Shown: positions 18,394-27,855 of the stretch, in pieces
Position numbering within the stretch: the first letter of the stretch is position 1
Layout: the number at the start of each line of letters is the position of its first letter
From: Pedobacter xixiisoli
Lineage (GTDB): Bacteria > Bacteroidota > Bacteroidia > Sphingobacteriales > Sphingobacteriaceae
NCBI RefSeq assembly: GCF_900215335.1
Contig: NZ_OCMT01000001.1
Coordinates: forward strand, 310,001 to 374,000
Direction of reading: 5' to 3'
Length of the DNA stretch: 64,000 nucleotides
Notes under the pieces: model-generated
Told to the model about the DNA's origin: nothing
The model's database searches: none
What the model saw: the letters and a program-made list of their open reading frames with translations, nothing else
Position numbers and translations under genes: made by a program

Positions 18394-19560
18394 ATGAGCG
18401 ATTTGAAAAAAGTTTTATTTCTTCCAGGATGGTATCCAAACAAAAGCGATAATGCGGTTGGCTCATTTATCATGAATCATGCGGAGGCTGTTAGTGCTGA
18501 ACTGAAAGTTGATGTGCTACATGTTTGTGGTGATGAAGACTCGAAAAAAATATACAATTTCGAAAAATCAAGTGTTAACGGGATTGATACTTATGTGCTA
18601 TATTATCGAAAATCTAAGTCGAAGCATGTTTTTGCTCAGTTTTTAAAAGGCATATTGTATTTTGTTGGACAGTTTTATGCTTATCATAAATATCGACAAC
18701 TTAATTCGAGACCTACTTTTTTTCATGTTCATGTATTAACGAGGGCTGCAATTCTGCCTTATACTCTTAAATTTTTTGGAAGTAATATTAGTTATTTTAT
18801 TACAGAGCACTGGTCTAGGTATTTGCCACAAGACAACTCCTACCAAGGTTTTTTCAGAAAACTGATTACAACGTCTGTTGTTAAAAAATCTAGTGGGATA
18901 ACTGCTGTTTCCGAAAATTTGAAATTTCACATGAACCGTCATGGTTTAGCACATCGCAATTTCAAAGTAATCTCTAATGTAACTCGAGATTTGTTTTTCG
19001 AAAATATGGAAGGACAGGGGCAGCTTGTAAATCACTTTGTACATGTTTCTAATTTTGCGGCAAATTGTAAAAACGTAAAAGGTATTCTTCAATCATTTAA
19101 GTTGTTAAGAGATGAAGGTTATTTATTCTCGTTAACAATGGTGGGAGATGGTGATGATTTTGAACTAGCAAAAGCCTCTGCATACGGACTTGAAAACGTG
19201 GATTTTACTGGGTTTCTTTATAATAATGATGTTGTAAGCGAAATGAGGAAAGCAACAGCGTTGATTCTGTTTAGTAACTACGAAAACCAACCTGTAGTAA
19301 TTACTGAGAGTTTGAGCTTAGGTGTACCCGTTGTAGCTACTGCTGTTGGCGGAATTCCAGAAATGATTGATGAAAGCAATGGGATTTTAGTGCAACCTAA
19401 CGATGTAGATGCGTTATCGAAAGCAATAAAACAAATCATTATCGGAGAAAAGAAGTTTGATCGCAACAAGATCAAAGAAGAAGCTGCCCGAAAATTTAAA
19501 TCAGAGGTTGTTGCTCAGCAGCTTATAGCATTTTACCGTGACGGTGGGGTTGATATATAA
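18394..19560 (+). CDS. GT4-family glycosyltransferase
   Basis: Retaining glycosyltransferase of the GT-B fold, 388 aa from the ATG at 18394; an earlier ATG at 18337 would add 19 unlikely residues and overlap the divergent promoter. It opens with VLFLPGWYPNKSDNAVGSFI, the N-terminal GT4 signature. The C-terminal donor-sugar site is clear: ESLSLGVPVVATAVGGIPEMID, with its Glu in the E-x7-E-type motif. Such enzymes build lipopolysaccharide or exopolysaccharide at the cytoplasmic face. It is divergent from the PorU2-like gene, with only 75 bp between starts, and may share regulation with it. Its size is close to that I recall for VimF of Porphyromonas. The acceptor is unknown. Confidence 0.88.
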   Translation: MSDLKKVLFLPGWYPNKSDNAVGSFIMNHAEAVSAELKVDVLHVCGDEDSKKIYNFEKSSVNGIDTYVLYYRKSKSKHVFAQFLKGILYFVGQFYAYHKYRQLNSRPTFFHVHVLTRAAILPYTLKFFGSNISYFITEHWSRYLPQDNSYQGFFRKLITTSVVKKSSGITAVSENLKFHMNRHGLAHRNFKVISNVTRDLFFENMEGQGQLVNHFVHVSNFAANCKNVKGILQSFKLLRDEGYLFSLTMVGDGDDFELAKASAYGLENVDFTGFLYNNDVVSEMRKATALILFSNYENQPVVITESLSLGVPVVATAVGGIPEMIDESNGILVQPNDVDALSKAIKQIIIGEKKFDRNKIKEEAARKFKSEVVAQQLIAFYRDGGVDI

Positions 19561-19624
19561 TCTTGTCAGACTGAGCTTGTCGAAGTCTTTAGTAGAACAT
19601 TTCGACAAGCTCAATGTGACAAGT
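19561..19624. repeat. Dispersed inverted repeat at a convergent gene junction
   Basis: Long imperfect hairpin with arms around CTTGTCAGACTGAGCTTGTC and GACAAGCTCAATGTGACAAG. It lies between the GT4 gene and purL, whose 3' ends face each other. It could stop transcription from both sides. It resembles dispersed Bacteroidota repeats of the 'GAGCTTGTCGAAG' type. Confidence 0.6.
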
Positions 19625-19644
19625 AAGATATTTAATGTCAATAA

Positions 19645-22600
19645 TTATTTCTGGTGTTTTTCCACCCATTCTCTAGCATTTACAAAAGCTTCCATCCAAG
19701 GAGAAACTTCATCTTTTCTATCTGCTGGATAGTTTGCCCAGTGCCATTGGAACAATGAACGCTCAATGTGAGGCATCATTACCAAGTGTCTGCCTGTTTC
19801 GTCGCAAAGCATTGCGGTGTTAAAACCAGAGCCATTTGGATTGGCAGGATATTGCTCGTAACCATATTTGGCAACTATATCGTAACTGGTTTCTTCGTAA
19901 GGGAATTGGAATTTACCTTCGCCATGTGATACCCAAACACCTAAAGTGTTGCCTGCTAAAGTGGATAACATCACAGATTTGTTTTCCTGGATAGTCAATG
20001 AAGTGAAGATACTTTCATGTTTATGGCTATCGTTGTGCAACATTTTGGGTTTTACTTCGTGATTTTTGTTGATTAAACCTAGCTCCACGAATAATTGGCA
20101 ACCATTACAAATACCTACTGATAAAGTATCTTCTCTGTTAAAGAAGTTTTCTAGTGCTACACGAGCCTTCTCGTTGTATAAAAATGCTCCGGCCCAGCCT
20201 TTAGCAGATCCTAAAACATCAGAATTTGAGAAACCACCAACGGCGCCAATAAACTGAATATCTTCCAAAGTTTCTCTGCCAGAAATCAAATCCGTCATGT
20301 GAACATCTTTCACGTCGAAACCTGCCAAATACATCGCGTTAGCTACTTCACGTTCCGAGTTACTTCCCTTTTCACGTAAAATTGCTGCTTTCGGACGAGG
20401 TTTGCTCGCATCAATTACAGGTTTTTTGCCGTCAAACTGTGCCGGGAAGTTGAATTTTAACGGTTGGTTTTTATAATTATCAAAACGTTCTTTCGCCTTT
20501 ACTTCACCACTTTGTTTGCGATCTAGCAAGTAAGAAGTTTTATACCAAACATCACGTAAGTGGTTAATATCGAAAGAATAATCGTTATCGTTGTTTACTA
20601 CATTTAATGTGGCAGTGTTGCTCACCGAACCAATTTTTTTAAAAGCTACACCTTTATCATTTAAGATAGCTTCAATACTTTCATCAGCTTGGAAAACCAA
20701 AGCAATATTTTCAGCAAATAATACTTTTAAAGCATCAGCTTCACCTAAGCTAGACAAATCGATGTTTGCACCTAAATTCTGATCTGCAAAACACAATTCT
20801 AAAAGCGTAGTAATTAAACCACCGCTACCAATATCGTGACCAGCTTTTATTTTACCAGCTTTAATTAATCCCTGTACTGCATTGAAAGCCGTGCTAAATT
20901 TCGCAGCATCTTTCACATCCGGAGTTTCGTTGCCAACTTTATTTAAAACCTGTGCAAAAGAAGAACCACCTAATTTATAAGTATCGTTACTTAGATTGAT
21001 ATAATATATGTTACCACCATCTTTTTGTAAAACTGGCTCAACAACCTGAGTAATGTCGTTACAGTTACCAGCCGCAGAAATAATTACCGTTCCAGGCGCA
21101 ATTACATCGCCATCTTTGTATTTCTGTTTCATCGAAAGCGAATCTTTTCCCGTTGGGATATTGATTCCTAATTCGATGGCAAATGCAGAACAAGCTTCTA
21201 CAGCTTCGTATAAACGAGCATCTTCACCTTCGTTTTTACAAGCCCACATCCAGTTGGCCGAAAGTGAAACGCTTTTTAAGTTATCTTTTAATGGAGCCCA
21301 AACTAGGTTAGATAGCGATTCTGCAATGGCAATTCTACTTCCAGCAGCAGCATCAATCAAAGCAGAAACAGGCGCATGACCAACAGAAGTGGCAATACCT
21401 TCTTTACCTTGAAAATCTAAGGCCATTACACCCACATTGTTCAATGGTAATTGCAACGGACCAGCGCATTGTTGTTTCGCCACTCTACCACCAACACATC
21501 TATCAACCTTGTTTGTTAACCAATCTTTACAAGCTACGGCCTCTAATTGAAGTACCTGCTCTAAATATTCATTGATTTTATTTTGATCGTAAGCTACCGC
21601 TTCATAATTACGGTCAACGGTTTTGTCGTCCATAATCATTTTTGGCGAGCTGCCGAACATATCGCTTAAAGCCAAATCCATTGGTTTAGCACCAGTAGTA
21701 GCCGATTCGAAAGTAAAACGATGATCGCCGGTTACTTTGCCAACAGTGTACATTGGCGAACGCTCACGATCTGCAATTTTTTGTAAGGTAGCTGTGTGCT
21801 CCTCGCTAATCACCAAGCCCATGCGTTCTTGCGACTCGTTGCCGATAATCTCTTTTGCAGAAAGGGTAGGATCGCCAACTGGTAATTTATCTAAATCTAT
21901 TTTACCACCAGTAGCTTCTACTAGCTCAGAAAGACAGTTTAAGTGACCGCCTGCACCATGATCGTGGATAGAAACGATGGTATTGTGATCACTTTCTACC
22001 ATAGCACGAACCGCATTCGCAGCACGTTTTTGCATTTCTGGGTTAGAACGTTGTATTGCATTTAGCTCAATACCCGAACCATGCTGACCAGTATCTGCAG
22101 ATGAAACAGCAGCGCCGCCCATACCAATACGGTAGTTCTCGCCACCTAAAACCACAATGTTATCGCCAGTTTTTGGCTCTTGTTTTTTAGCTTGTTCTAG
22201 TTTTCCGTAACCGATACCACCAGCCAACATAATCACTTTGTCGAAACCTAATTTACGGTCGTGTTCTTCGTGTTCGAAAGTTAATACAGAACCTGTAATT
22301 AACGGTTGACCGAATTTATTTCCAAAATCAGAAGCTCCGTTAGAAGCTTTGATCAAAATATCCATCGGTGTTTGGTATAACCATTTACGTTCTTCAACAC
22401 CTTTTTCCCAAGCTCTACCTTCTTCCAATCGAGAAAGGGCAGTCATGTAAACCGCAGTTCCAGCCAAAGGCAAAGAGCCTTGTCCACCCGCTAAACGGTC
22501 TCTAATTTCACCACCCGAACCTGTAGCAGCTCCGTTAAATGGCTCTACTGTAGTTGGAAAATTATGTGTTTCGGCTTTGATAGAAATTACCGAGTCAAAA

Positions 22601-23310
22601 TCTTTAGTTTCGTAAAACGATGGCACATCTGGCTTTGAAGGTGCAAATTGTTGCACTCTCGGGCCTTTTACAAAAGCAACATTATCTTTATAAGCAGAAA
22701 CGATATCGTTAGGGTGTGTTTCTGATGTTTTCTTAATCAATTTAAAAAGAGAAGTAGGCTTTGCCTCGCCGTCAATCACAAAAGTACCATTGAAGATTTT
22801 GTGACGGCAGTGCTCTGAATTCACTTGAGAGAAACCAAAAACTTCCGAATCTGTCAGAGGTCTTCCTAACTTATCCGCTAACCCTTTTAGGTAATCAACT
22901 TCTTCATCACTTAAAGATAAACCTTCTTGCTTGTTGTAGGCAGCAATGTCGGTAATCTCTAAAATCGCCTCAGGTTGAATATTGATGGTAAAAATATCTT
23001 GATTTAAACTGCTGTATTTCTGAGAAAGCATAGGGTCAAATGCTGAAAACCCTTCGGCCACTTTTTTAAATTCCTCAATTCTAATGATGCCATCAAGCGT
23101 CATGTTTTGAGTAATTTCTACTGCGTTGGTACTCCAAGGAGTAATCATTGCCGCACGTGGACCAACAAAAAAACCTGTTAAAGAACTTTCGGTGCTCAAT
23201 TTAGCTCCGCCGAAAAGCCATTCTAATTTTTCTGTATCAGTTGGGGATAAGGTTTGACTTGTTTGTAAAACAAAAACCTCGTCAGATTGACCTAAAAAGA
23301 AATGAATCAT
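19645..23310 (-). CDS. purL: Phosphoribosylformylglycinamidine synthase, single-chain
   Basis: Converts FGAR, ATP and glutamine to FGAM, the fourth step of purine synthesis. The 1221-aa protein is the large single-chain form with synthetase and glutaminase in one polypeptide. It shows GFSQVNSEHCRHKIFNG and the substrate loop KAETHNFPTTVEPFNGAATG, followed by GTGKDSLSM-like sequence in the second PurM-like half. The C-terminal class-I glutaminase has the Cys in GICNGCQLFVELGL and the His and Glu in HVMMPHIERS-like sequence near the end. The ATG at 23310 (MIHFFLGQ) was chosen over a TTG at 23331. Purine genes are scattered here, not in an operon. Confidence 0.95.
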   Translation of the reverse strand: MIHFFLGQSDEVFVLQTSQTLSPTDTEKLEWLFGGAKLSTESSLTGFFVGPRAAMITPWSTNAVEITQNMTLDGIIRIEEFKKVAEGFSAFDPMLSQKYSSLNQDIFTINIQPEAILEITDIAAYNKQEGLSLSDEEVDYLKGLADKLGRPLTDSEVFGFSQVNSEHCRHKIFNGTFVIDGEAKPTSLFKLIKKTSETHPNDIVSAYKDNVAFVKGPRVQQFAPSKPDVPSFYETKDFDSVISIKAETHNFPTTVEPFNGAATGSGGEIRDRLAGGQGSLPLAGTAVYMTALSRLEEGRAWEKGVEERKWLYQTPMDILIKASNGASDFGNKFGQPLITGSVLTFEHEEHDRKLGFDKVIMLAGGIGYGKLEQAKKQEPKTGDNIVVLGGENYRIGMGGAAVSSADTGQHGSGIELNAIQRSNPEMQKRAANAVRAMVESDHNTIVSIHDHGAGGHLNCLSELVEATGGKIDLDKLPVGDPTLSAKEIIGNESQERMGLVISEEHTATLQKIADRERSPMYTVGKVTGDHRFTFESATTGAKPMDLALSDMFGSSPKMIMDDKTVDRNYEAVAYDQNKINEYLEQVLQLEAVACKDWLTNKVDRCVGGRVAKQQCAGPLQLPLNNVGVMALDFQGKEGIATSVGHAPVSALIDAAAGSRIAIAESLSNLVWAPLKDNLKSVSLSANWMWACKNEGEDARLYEAVEACSAFAIELGINIPTGKDSLSMKQKYKDGDVIAPGTVIISAAGNCNDITQVVEPVLQKDGGNIYYINLSNDTYKLGGSSFAQVLNKVGNETPDVKDAAKFSTAFNAVQGLIKAGKIKAGHDIGSGGLITTLLELCFADQNLGANIDLSSLGEADALKVLFAENIALVFQADESIEAILNDKGVAFKKIGSVSNTATLNVVNNDNDYSFDINHLRDVWYKTSYLLDRKQSGEVKAKERFDNYKNQPLKFNFPAQFDGKKPVIDASKPRPKAAILREKGSNSEREVANAMYLAGFDVKDVHMTDLISGRETLEDIQFIGAVGGFSNSDVLGSAKGWAGAFLYNEKARVALENFFNREDTLSVGICNGCQLFVELGLINKNHEVKPKMLHNDSHKHESIFTSLTIQENKSVMLSTLAGNTLGVWVSHGEGKFQFPYEETSYDIVAKYGYEQYPANPNGSGFNTAMLCDETGRHLVMMPHIERSLFQWHWANYPADRKDEVSPWMEAFVNAREWVEKHQK

Positions 23311-23388
23311 GCTTATTTTTTGAAGACGCAAATTTAGGTTTTTTTAGCCGAAAAAGGTAATGGTTTTTGGGTTTAATTTATGTTTAAA

Positions 23389-24021
23389 TTAATATTTGCC
23401 ATTATAAGCTTCATAGTCTTTTTGCCTGCCTAGCTCCTTGTATAAATTCAAAAGTTTATTGTACGAATTAATAGCTCCAGATTTGTGGTCATCAACCGCC
23501 GATTTCCAATATTTTTCGGCATTTGCGTAATCTTTTTTATCGTAGTAGGATTGGCCTAACGGATCTTTGACGTATACATTCTCTGCGTCCATACTTAAAT
23601 ATTTAATAGCATCGTCGTACTGTTTTAATTTAAGATAAGCAGATCCCAAAGCATAAACCATTTCTATGTGGCCTTTATCTACCAAGGGTTTTGCATACTT
23701 AATTACATCATCATATTTTTCGTCTCTCAAACTTATGTTAGCAAGGTATTGGGCTGCAAACGTGTTTCCTTTCTCGAAAGATTTGATGTAAACAGCTTTT
23801 GCTTTTTCAGGTTGATGCTCATTCGCATATAGCAACGCCAGCTTATTTGTCGCAGTTGTGTCGCCTTCTTCAATAGCCAGTTCGTAATGTTTAATCGCTT
23901 CCGTGATGTTGTCTTCTTTATAATATTTGTCAGCCTTGTCTATATTGTTTGTGTTACAGCTCTGTAAGCCGAAGGTTACTGCGGTAAGGGCTAAAAATAT
24001 GGTTCGTTTTAAGTTTTTCAT
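23389..24021 (-). CDS. TPR/Sel1-like repeat lipoprotein
   Basis: A 210-aa predicted lipoprotein with lipobox LQSC (Cys at about residue 22). The rest is a run of tetratricopeptide or Sel1-like helical repeats, seen as spaced YYKEDNITEAIKHYELA, YLKLKQYDDAIKYLS and YYDKKDYANAEKYW units. Such proteins act as envelope scaffolds for protein-protein contact. It lies upstream of purL with a 78-bp gap and may or may not be co-transcribed with it. No specific function can be assigned. Confidence 0.75.
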   Translation of the reverse strand: MKNLKRTIFLALTAVTFGLQSCNTNNIDKADKYYKEDNITEAIKHYELAIEEGDTTATNKLALLYANEHQPEKAKAVYIKSFEKGNTFAAQYLANISLRDEKYDDVIKYAKPLVDKGHIEMVYALGSAYLKLKQYDDAIKYLSMDAENVYVKDPLGQSYYDKKDYANAEKYWKSAVDDHKSGAINSYNKLLNLYKELGRQKDYEAYNGKY

Positions 24022-24393
24022 TGTGTTTTGTTTTTAGGTATGTATAAAAATAAAGATAAAAGATTTGTTTAATTATTTAATTTGAAACGCAAGTTGCAAC
24101 AATTATTAACGTTAGTCCCGCTTTACACTGTAGCCCTCGTTCGAAACGCTCTCTCGGGGCTGTCGTTGCAATCGGGGTTATAAAACCTAAGGCGGTACAA
24201 TTTTTAGCAAACTGTATGGTATTGCCAAAAGAAGCATTGCCTTCATCATACAAACCCGATTTTAAAGCAGGGTAGTACTATCCAATGTAAACTGACATTG
24301 TTTTCAAAGTCTTTTCTATGCAAAAAACACATTTATTAATAGCTGTGTTTTATATTTATCTCATCTTTGTAATTGTATTTACATCCGCTAATT
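24022..24393. other. Gene-free region with a decayed dispersed repeat
   Basis: A 372-bp divergent spacer. Positions 24111-24180 carry a GC-richer block (GTTAGTCCCGCTTTAC ... TTGCAATCGGGGTTA) unlike its AT-rich surroundings. Related pieces occur at 6736-6751 and near 6973. It is probably an old copy of a dispersed repeat; no gene is seen. Confidence 0.5.
24111..24180. repeat. Dispersed repeat copy
   Basis: The block from GTTAGTCCCGCTTTAC to CAATCGGGGTTA resembles a repeat common between genes in Bacteroidota. Fragments with 14 of 16 matching bases (6736-6751) and a similar CCCGATTGCAGCGG piece occur in the purM-glnN spacer. Confidence 0.45.
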
Positions 24394-24777
24394 ATGTTCA
24401 ATCGTATCCATCACATTGCAATTATTTGTAGCAATTACGAAATTTCTAAAGATTTTTATGTGAATAAGTTGGGTTTTGAAGTTTTGGCTGAAATTTATCG
24501 GGAAGAGCGGAAATCGTATAAACTAGATTTGGCTGTTAATGGTATTTACCAGATAGAACTTTTTTCTTTTCCAGATCCAACAGATCGCCCATCTAGACCA
24601 GAAGCAGCTGGATTAAGGCATTTAGCTTTTGAAGTTGATGATGTGGCCGAAGTTGTAAGGGGTTTGAATGTAAAGGGGATTATTACAGAACCAATTAGGA
24701 TTGACGAGTTCACTGGAAAACAATTTACTTTTTTTACAGATCCTGATAGATTGCCTTTAGAATTGTACGAAAAATGA
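24394..24777 (+). CDS. VOC-family protein (glyoxalase-like)
   Basis: Small 127-aa protein of the vicinal-oxygen-chelate fold. Candidate metal ligands fall at the expected places: His in RIHHIAIIC near the start, Glu in QIELFSF, His in GLRHLAFEVDD, and Glu in PLELYEK at the end. The pattern matches SMU1112c/gloA2-type glyoxalase-like proteins. The ATG at 24394 (MFNRIHHIA) was preferred to a TTG at 24373. Its stop overlaps the ATG of the methyltransferase gene (ATGA), so the two form an operon. True lactoylglutathione lyase activity is not certain. Confidence 0.82.
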   Translation: MFNRIHHIAIICSNYEISKDFYVNKLGFEVLAEIYREERKSYKLDLAVNGIYQIELFSFPDPTDRPSRPEAAGLRHLAFEVDDVAEVVRGLNVKGIITEPIRIDEFTGKQFTFFTDPDRLPLELYEK

Positions 24778-25478
24778 GTTCAGTTTTCAAATTCAAACAA
24801 TTCGAGGTAGATCAGGATGGTTGCGCCATGAAAATAAATACCGATGGCGTTTTATTGGCGGCTTTGACAGAAAGCCACATTCCTAAAAAGATTTTAGATA
24901 TTGGTACAGGAACAGGGGTGCTAGCTTTAATGATGGCCCAACGTTTTCCAGAAGCTGAAGTTCATGCAGTAGAAATTGACGAACAAGCTTCAATAACTGC
25001 TGGACGAAATTTTGAGAATTCAGTTTTCAGTAAGCAATTATCAGTTATCAATACGGCGATTGAACAATTTAATACTGCTGAAAAGTTTGATTTAATTATC
25101 AGTAATCCTCCATTTTTTATAAACGATTTAAGAAATACAGAAGAGAAAAAAGGAATTGCCAGACATGCAAGTGAACAGTTTTTTGCCAGCTTGTTGGTGA
25201 AAGTAAATGCTGTTTTAGCAGATGATGGGAATTTTTGGTTCATTTTGCCAGTTAAACAAGCAGCGTTGTTGATTGAAAATGCTAAGCAATTGGAAATGTA
25301 TGCTTCAGAAATCATTCAATTGCATTCTGATATTTCTAAACCTGCCTTTAGGTATATTGTTAATTTAAATCGAGCTAAAGCTGAAACAATCATCAATCAT
25401 TTTTACATTTATGAAAGTGAAAAAATATACACTAATGAGTATAAACTGTTGTTGAAAGATTTCTTTTTGGGGTATTAG
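24774..25478 (+). CDS. trmN: tRNA1(Val) adenine-37 N6-methyltransferase
   Basis: SAM-dependent methyltransferase of 234 aa, similar to E. coli YfiC/TrmN6, which makes m6A37 in tRNA-Val. Motifs in order: FKFKQFEVDQDGCAMKINTDGVLL, a family hallmark; the SAM-binding loop DIGTGTGVLALMMA (about residues 41-54); AVEIDEQA; and the N6-adenine catalytic motif SNPPFF (about residues 110-115). It overlaps the VOC gene by 4 bp. No sign of damage is seen. Confidence 0.9.
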   Translation: MSSVFKFKQFEVDQDGCAMKINTDGVLLAALTESHIPKKILDIGTGTGVLALMMAQRFPEAEVHAVEIDEQASITAGRNFENSVFSKQLSVINTAIEQFNTAEKFDLIISNPPFFINDLRNTEEKKGIARHASEQFFASLLVKVNAVLADDGNFWFILPVKQAALLIENAKQLEMYASEIIQLHSDISKPAFRYIVNLNRAKAETIINHFYIYESEKIYTNEYKLLLKDFFLGY

Positions 25479-25524
25479 CAAGCGATAATGTGTATTTTAG
25501 GCGAAAATCTAAAAACTTAATTAC

Positions 25525-27330
25525 ATGAAGCTTTTCGTACTAATTTCCTCATTGCTTACGACTGTTGCATTTTCTGTGCAAGCGCAGAAAAACTCTAAAA
25601 CAACAGATCAAATTCCTAGTATAGATTCGGTTTTAAACCAAGTGCTAAAAGATCAGCATATTGCAGGTTTTGCTGTGGCAATTGTAAAAGGCGATGAAGT
25701 GATTTATAGTAAGGGTTTTGGCTACCGCGATATAGAAAATAAAAAACCAGTTACACCAAATACGCTTTTTGCAATTGGCTCAAGTTCTAAAGCTTTTACC
25801 TCATCTCTAGTGGGGTTATTAGAAAAGGAAGGTAAGTTAAAGCTGGACGATAAGGCAACTAGCCTATTGCCACAATTGAGCTTTTACAATGCTGAAATGA
25901 ACAATCAAATTACTGTACGTGATTTAATGGCGCATAGAACAGGATTGTCTAGGTATGATTATTCATGGCTTTTGTTTAATACCGCTAACCGAGACAGTAT
26001 TATTAGCAGAGTTAAATACATGAAACCAACTTCTGGAGTGCGTGAAAAATGGTATTACAACAATTTTATGTTTTTGGCGCAAGGTATGATTGTAGAAAAA
26101 ATAAGTGGTAAAACTTGGGAGCAGAACATCAAGGAAAAATTCTTTATTCCTTTAGAGATGACTCGCTCTAACACAGATATTAAACAATTTGAAAATGATT
26201 CTGATGCTGCTTTGCCTTATGTTACGATAGATAGTACAAATAAAAAAATAGATTACTACAATATCAATGGGATGGGACCGGCGGGTAGCATCAATAGTAG
26301 TGTGAACGATATGGCCAATTGGTTGAAAGTTTGGATAAGTGGTGGTAATTTTAAAGGTAAAAATATACTGCCTTCTAGTTATGTGGGCGAGGCGGCAAGC
26401 TCCCAAATGGTGATGGATGGTGGATTGCCGAAAGGCCGCAAAGATATTTACATATCTAATTATGGATTAGGTTGGATGTTGAGCTCTTACAGAGGTTATT
26501 ATGAAGTGGAACATGGTGGTAATATCAACGGTTTTTCAGCCAGCGTTGCTTTTTACCCAACAGAAAAGCTGGGAGTGGTTGTTTTAACTAACCAAAATAA
26601 CTCGCAAGTGCCAGACGTGGTGAGGAATTCTATAGTTGATAGACTTTTTCAATTAAAGCCAATAGATTGGAATGGTGATGCAAAAAAGGCGGCTGAGGCT
26701 GTTAGCAAAAATAATAAGTCTAAAAAGAAGGAGAAAAACATTGTTCCCAATACCACTCCTTCACACCAGCTTAAAGATTATGTTGGTGATTTTGAAACGC
26801 CAGCTTATGGAGTTGTGAGTGTAACCAACGAAAAGAACGGATTGTATGCCCAAGCAGGCAATAATAGATTGTATCTTAAGCATGTTCATTTTGATGTGTT
26901 TGAGCCCAAAGACGTTAATAAGAAGGGGGTTGTAGATACATCTTCAAGTGAGAACTTATTCAATTTTTTTAGTGATAATAAAGGTAAAATAAGCGGACTT
27001 ACTATTCAGCTGGATCCAGACAAAGAGCCGGTGTTGTTTACATATAAGCCGAAAATTAAAGTTTTAGATATTAAACTGTTGCAGAGCTATGTTGGGGATT
27101 ACGAATTAGGAAAAACAATAATAAAAGTATACCTAAAAGCAAATACATTATTTGTTGCTGTACCTGGGCAACCAGATTACGAAACATTAGTGGTAGATGA
27201 TCATACATTTGATATCAAAGTATTAAAAGGTTATAGCGTGAAATTTGAAATTTTACCTTCTAGAAAAGTTGCATCTCTGTCATTTATACAGCCTAACGGA
27301 ACGTTTGTGGCTGAGCGAAAAATAAACTAA
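25525..27330 (+). CDS. Exported serine hydrolase (class C beta-lactamase/PBP4*-like) with DUF3471-like tail
   Basis: A 601-aa protein with a signal peptide ending in SVQAQ. The beta-lactamase/transpeptidase-like domain covers about residues 30-380. The nucleophile motif is S86-x-x-K89 (SSSK), the Tyr motif lies in WYYNNFMF, and the third box is EHGGNINGF. Two repeated C-terminal modules follow (LKDYVGDFETPAYG and LQSYVGDYELGKTI), matching the DUF3471-type domain often found behind such hydrolases. The enzyme probably acts on peptidoglycan peptides, D-amino-acid peptides or esters; beta-lactam hydrolysis cannot be claimed. A phosphoesterase gene follows 11 bp later. Confidence 0.85.
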   Translation: MKLFVLISSLLTTVAFSVQAQKNSKTTDQIPSIDSVLNQVLKDQHIAGFAVAIVKGDEVIYSKGFGYRDIENKKPVTPNTLFAIGSSSKAFTSSLVGLLEKEGKLKLDDKATSLLPQLSFYNAEMNNQITVRDLMAHRTGLSRYDYSWLLFNTANRDSIISRVKYMKPTSGVREKWYYNNFMFLAQGMIVEKISGKTWEQNIKEKFFIPLEMTRSNTDIKQFENDSDAALPYVTIDSTNKKIDYYNINGMGPAGSINSSVNDMANWLKVWISGGNFKGKNILPSSYVGEAASSQMVMDGGLPKGRKDIYISNYGLGWMLSSYRGYYEVEHGGNINGFSASVAFYPTEKLGVVVLTNQNNSQVPDVVRNSIVDRLFQLKPIDWNGDAKKAAEAVSKNNKSKKKEKNIVPNTTPSHQLKDYVGDFETPAYGVVSVTNEKNGLYAQAGNNRLYLKHVHFDVFEPKDVNKKGVVDTSSSENLFNFFSDNKGKISGLTIQLDPDKEPVLFTYKPKIKVLDIKLLQSYVGDYELGKTIIKVYLKANTLFVAVPGQPDYETLVVDDHTFDIKVLKGYSVKFEILPSRKVASLSFIQPNGTFVAERKIN

Positions 27331-27341
27331 TCAATTATAAG

Positions 27342-27833
27342 TTGAAGAAAATAGGCTTAATCTCTGATACGCATGGTTATTTGGACGATGCGGTTTTTAA
27401 ATACTTCGACCAAAGCGATGAGATTTGGCATGTAGGCGATTTTGGACCAAACGTGGCAGAGCCTTTGGCGGCATTTAAGCCGTTGCGTGGGGTTTACGGT
27501 AATATAGATGGTGCAGATATTAGAGCGGAGTTTCCAGAGCATAATCGTTTTAGGTGTGAAGAGGTGGATGTTTGGATGACACACATAGGTGGTTATCCTG
27601 ATAGGTATGCACCGAATGTAAAGAAAGAAATTTACACTAAGCCTCCGCAGCTTTTTATTTCAGGACATTCACATATTTTAAAAGTGATGTTCGATAAAAA
27701 AATACAATGCTTGCATATAAACCCCGGTGCAGCTGGAAAACATGGTTGGCATCAAAAAAGAACTTTGATTCGCTTTTGCATTTCCGAAGAAAAAATACAT
27801 ACCTTAGAGGCCATAGAGTTAGGAGATAGATAA
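27342..27833 (+). CDS. YfcE-type metallophosphoesterase
   Basis: A 163-aa calcineurin-like phosphodiesterase of the YfcE/MJ0936 family; cytoplasmic. Two-metal site residues are in order: D-x-H in SDTHG (8-12), Asp in HVGDFG, Asn in YGNIDG, His in MTHIGG, and GHSH near the end (SGHSHIL). The start is a TTG: the reading [12 protein letters not shown] matches the exact N-terminus of the family and no ATG exists close upstream. It lies 11 bp after the serine hydrolase and just before fbp, so these genes may be co-transcribed. The substrate is unknown. Confidence 0.85.
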   Translation: MKKIGLISDTHGYLDDAVFKYFDQSDEIWHVGDFGPNVAEPLAAFKPLRGVYGNIDGADIRAEFPEHNRFRCEEVDVWMTHIGGYPDRYAPNVKKEIYTKPPQLFISGHSHILKVMFDKKIQCLHINPGAAGKHGWHQKRTLIRFCISEEKIHTLEAIELGDR

Positions 27834-27855
27834 CGTAAAAAGTACACTAAGTAAA

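Noticed and set aside
21053..21379. A 108-codon frame on the + strand
   Set aside because: Antisense to conserved purL sequence; no family features.
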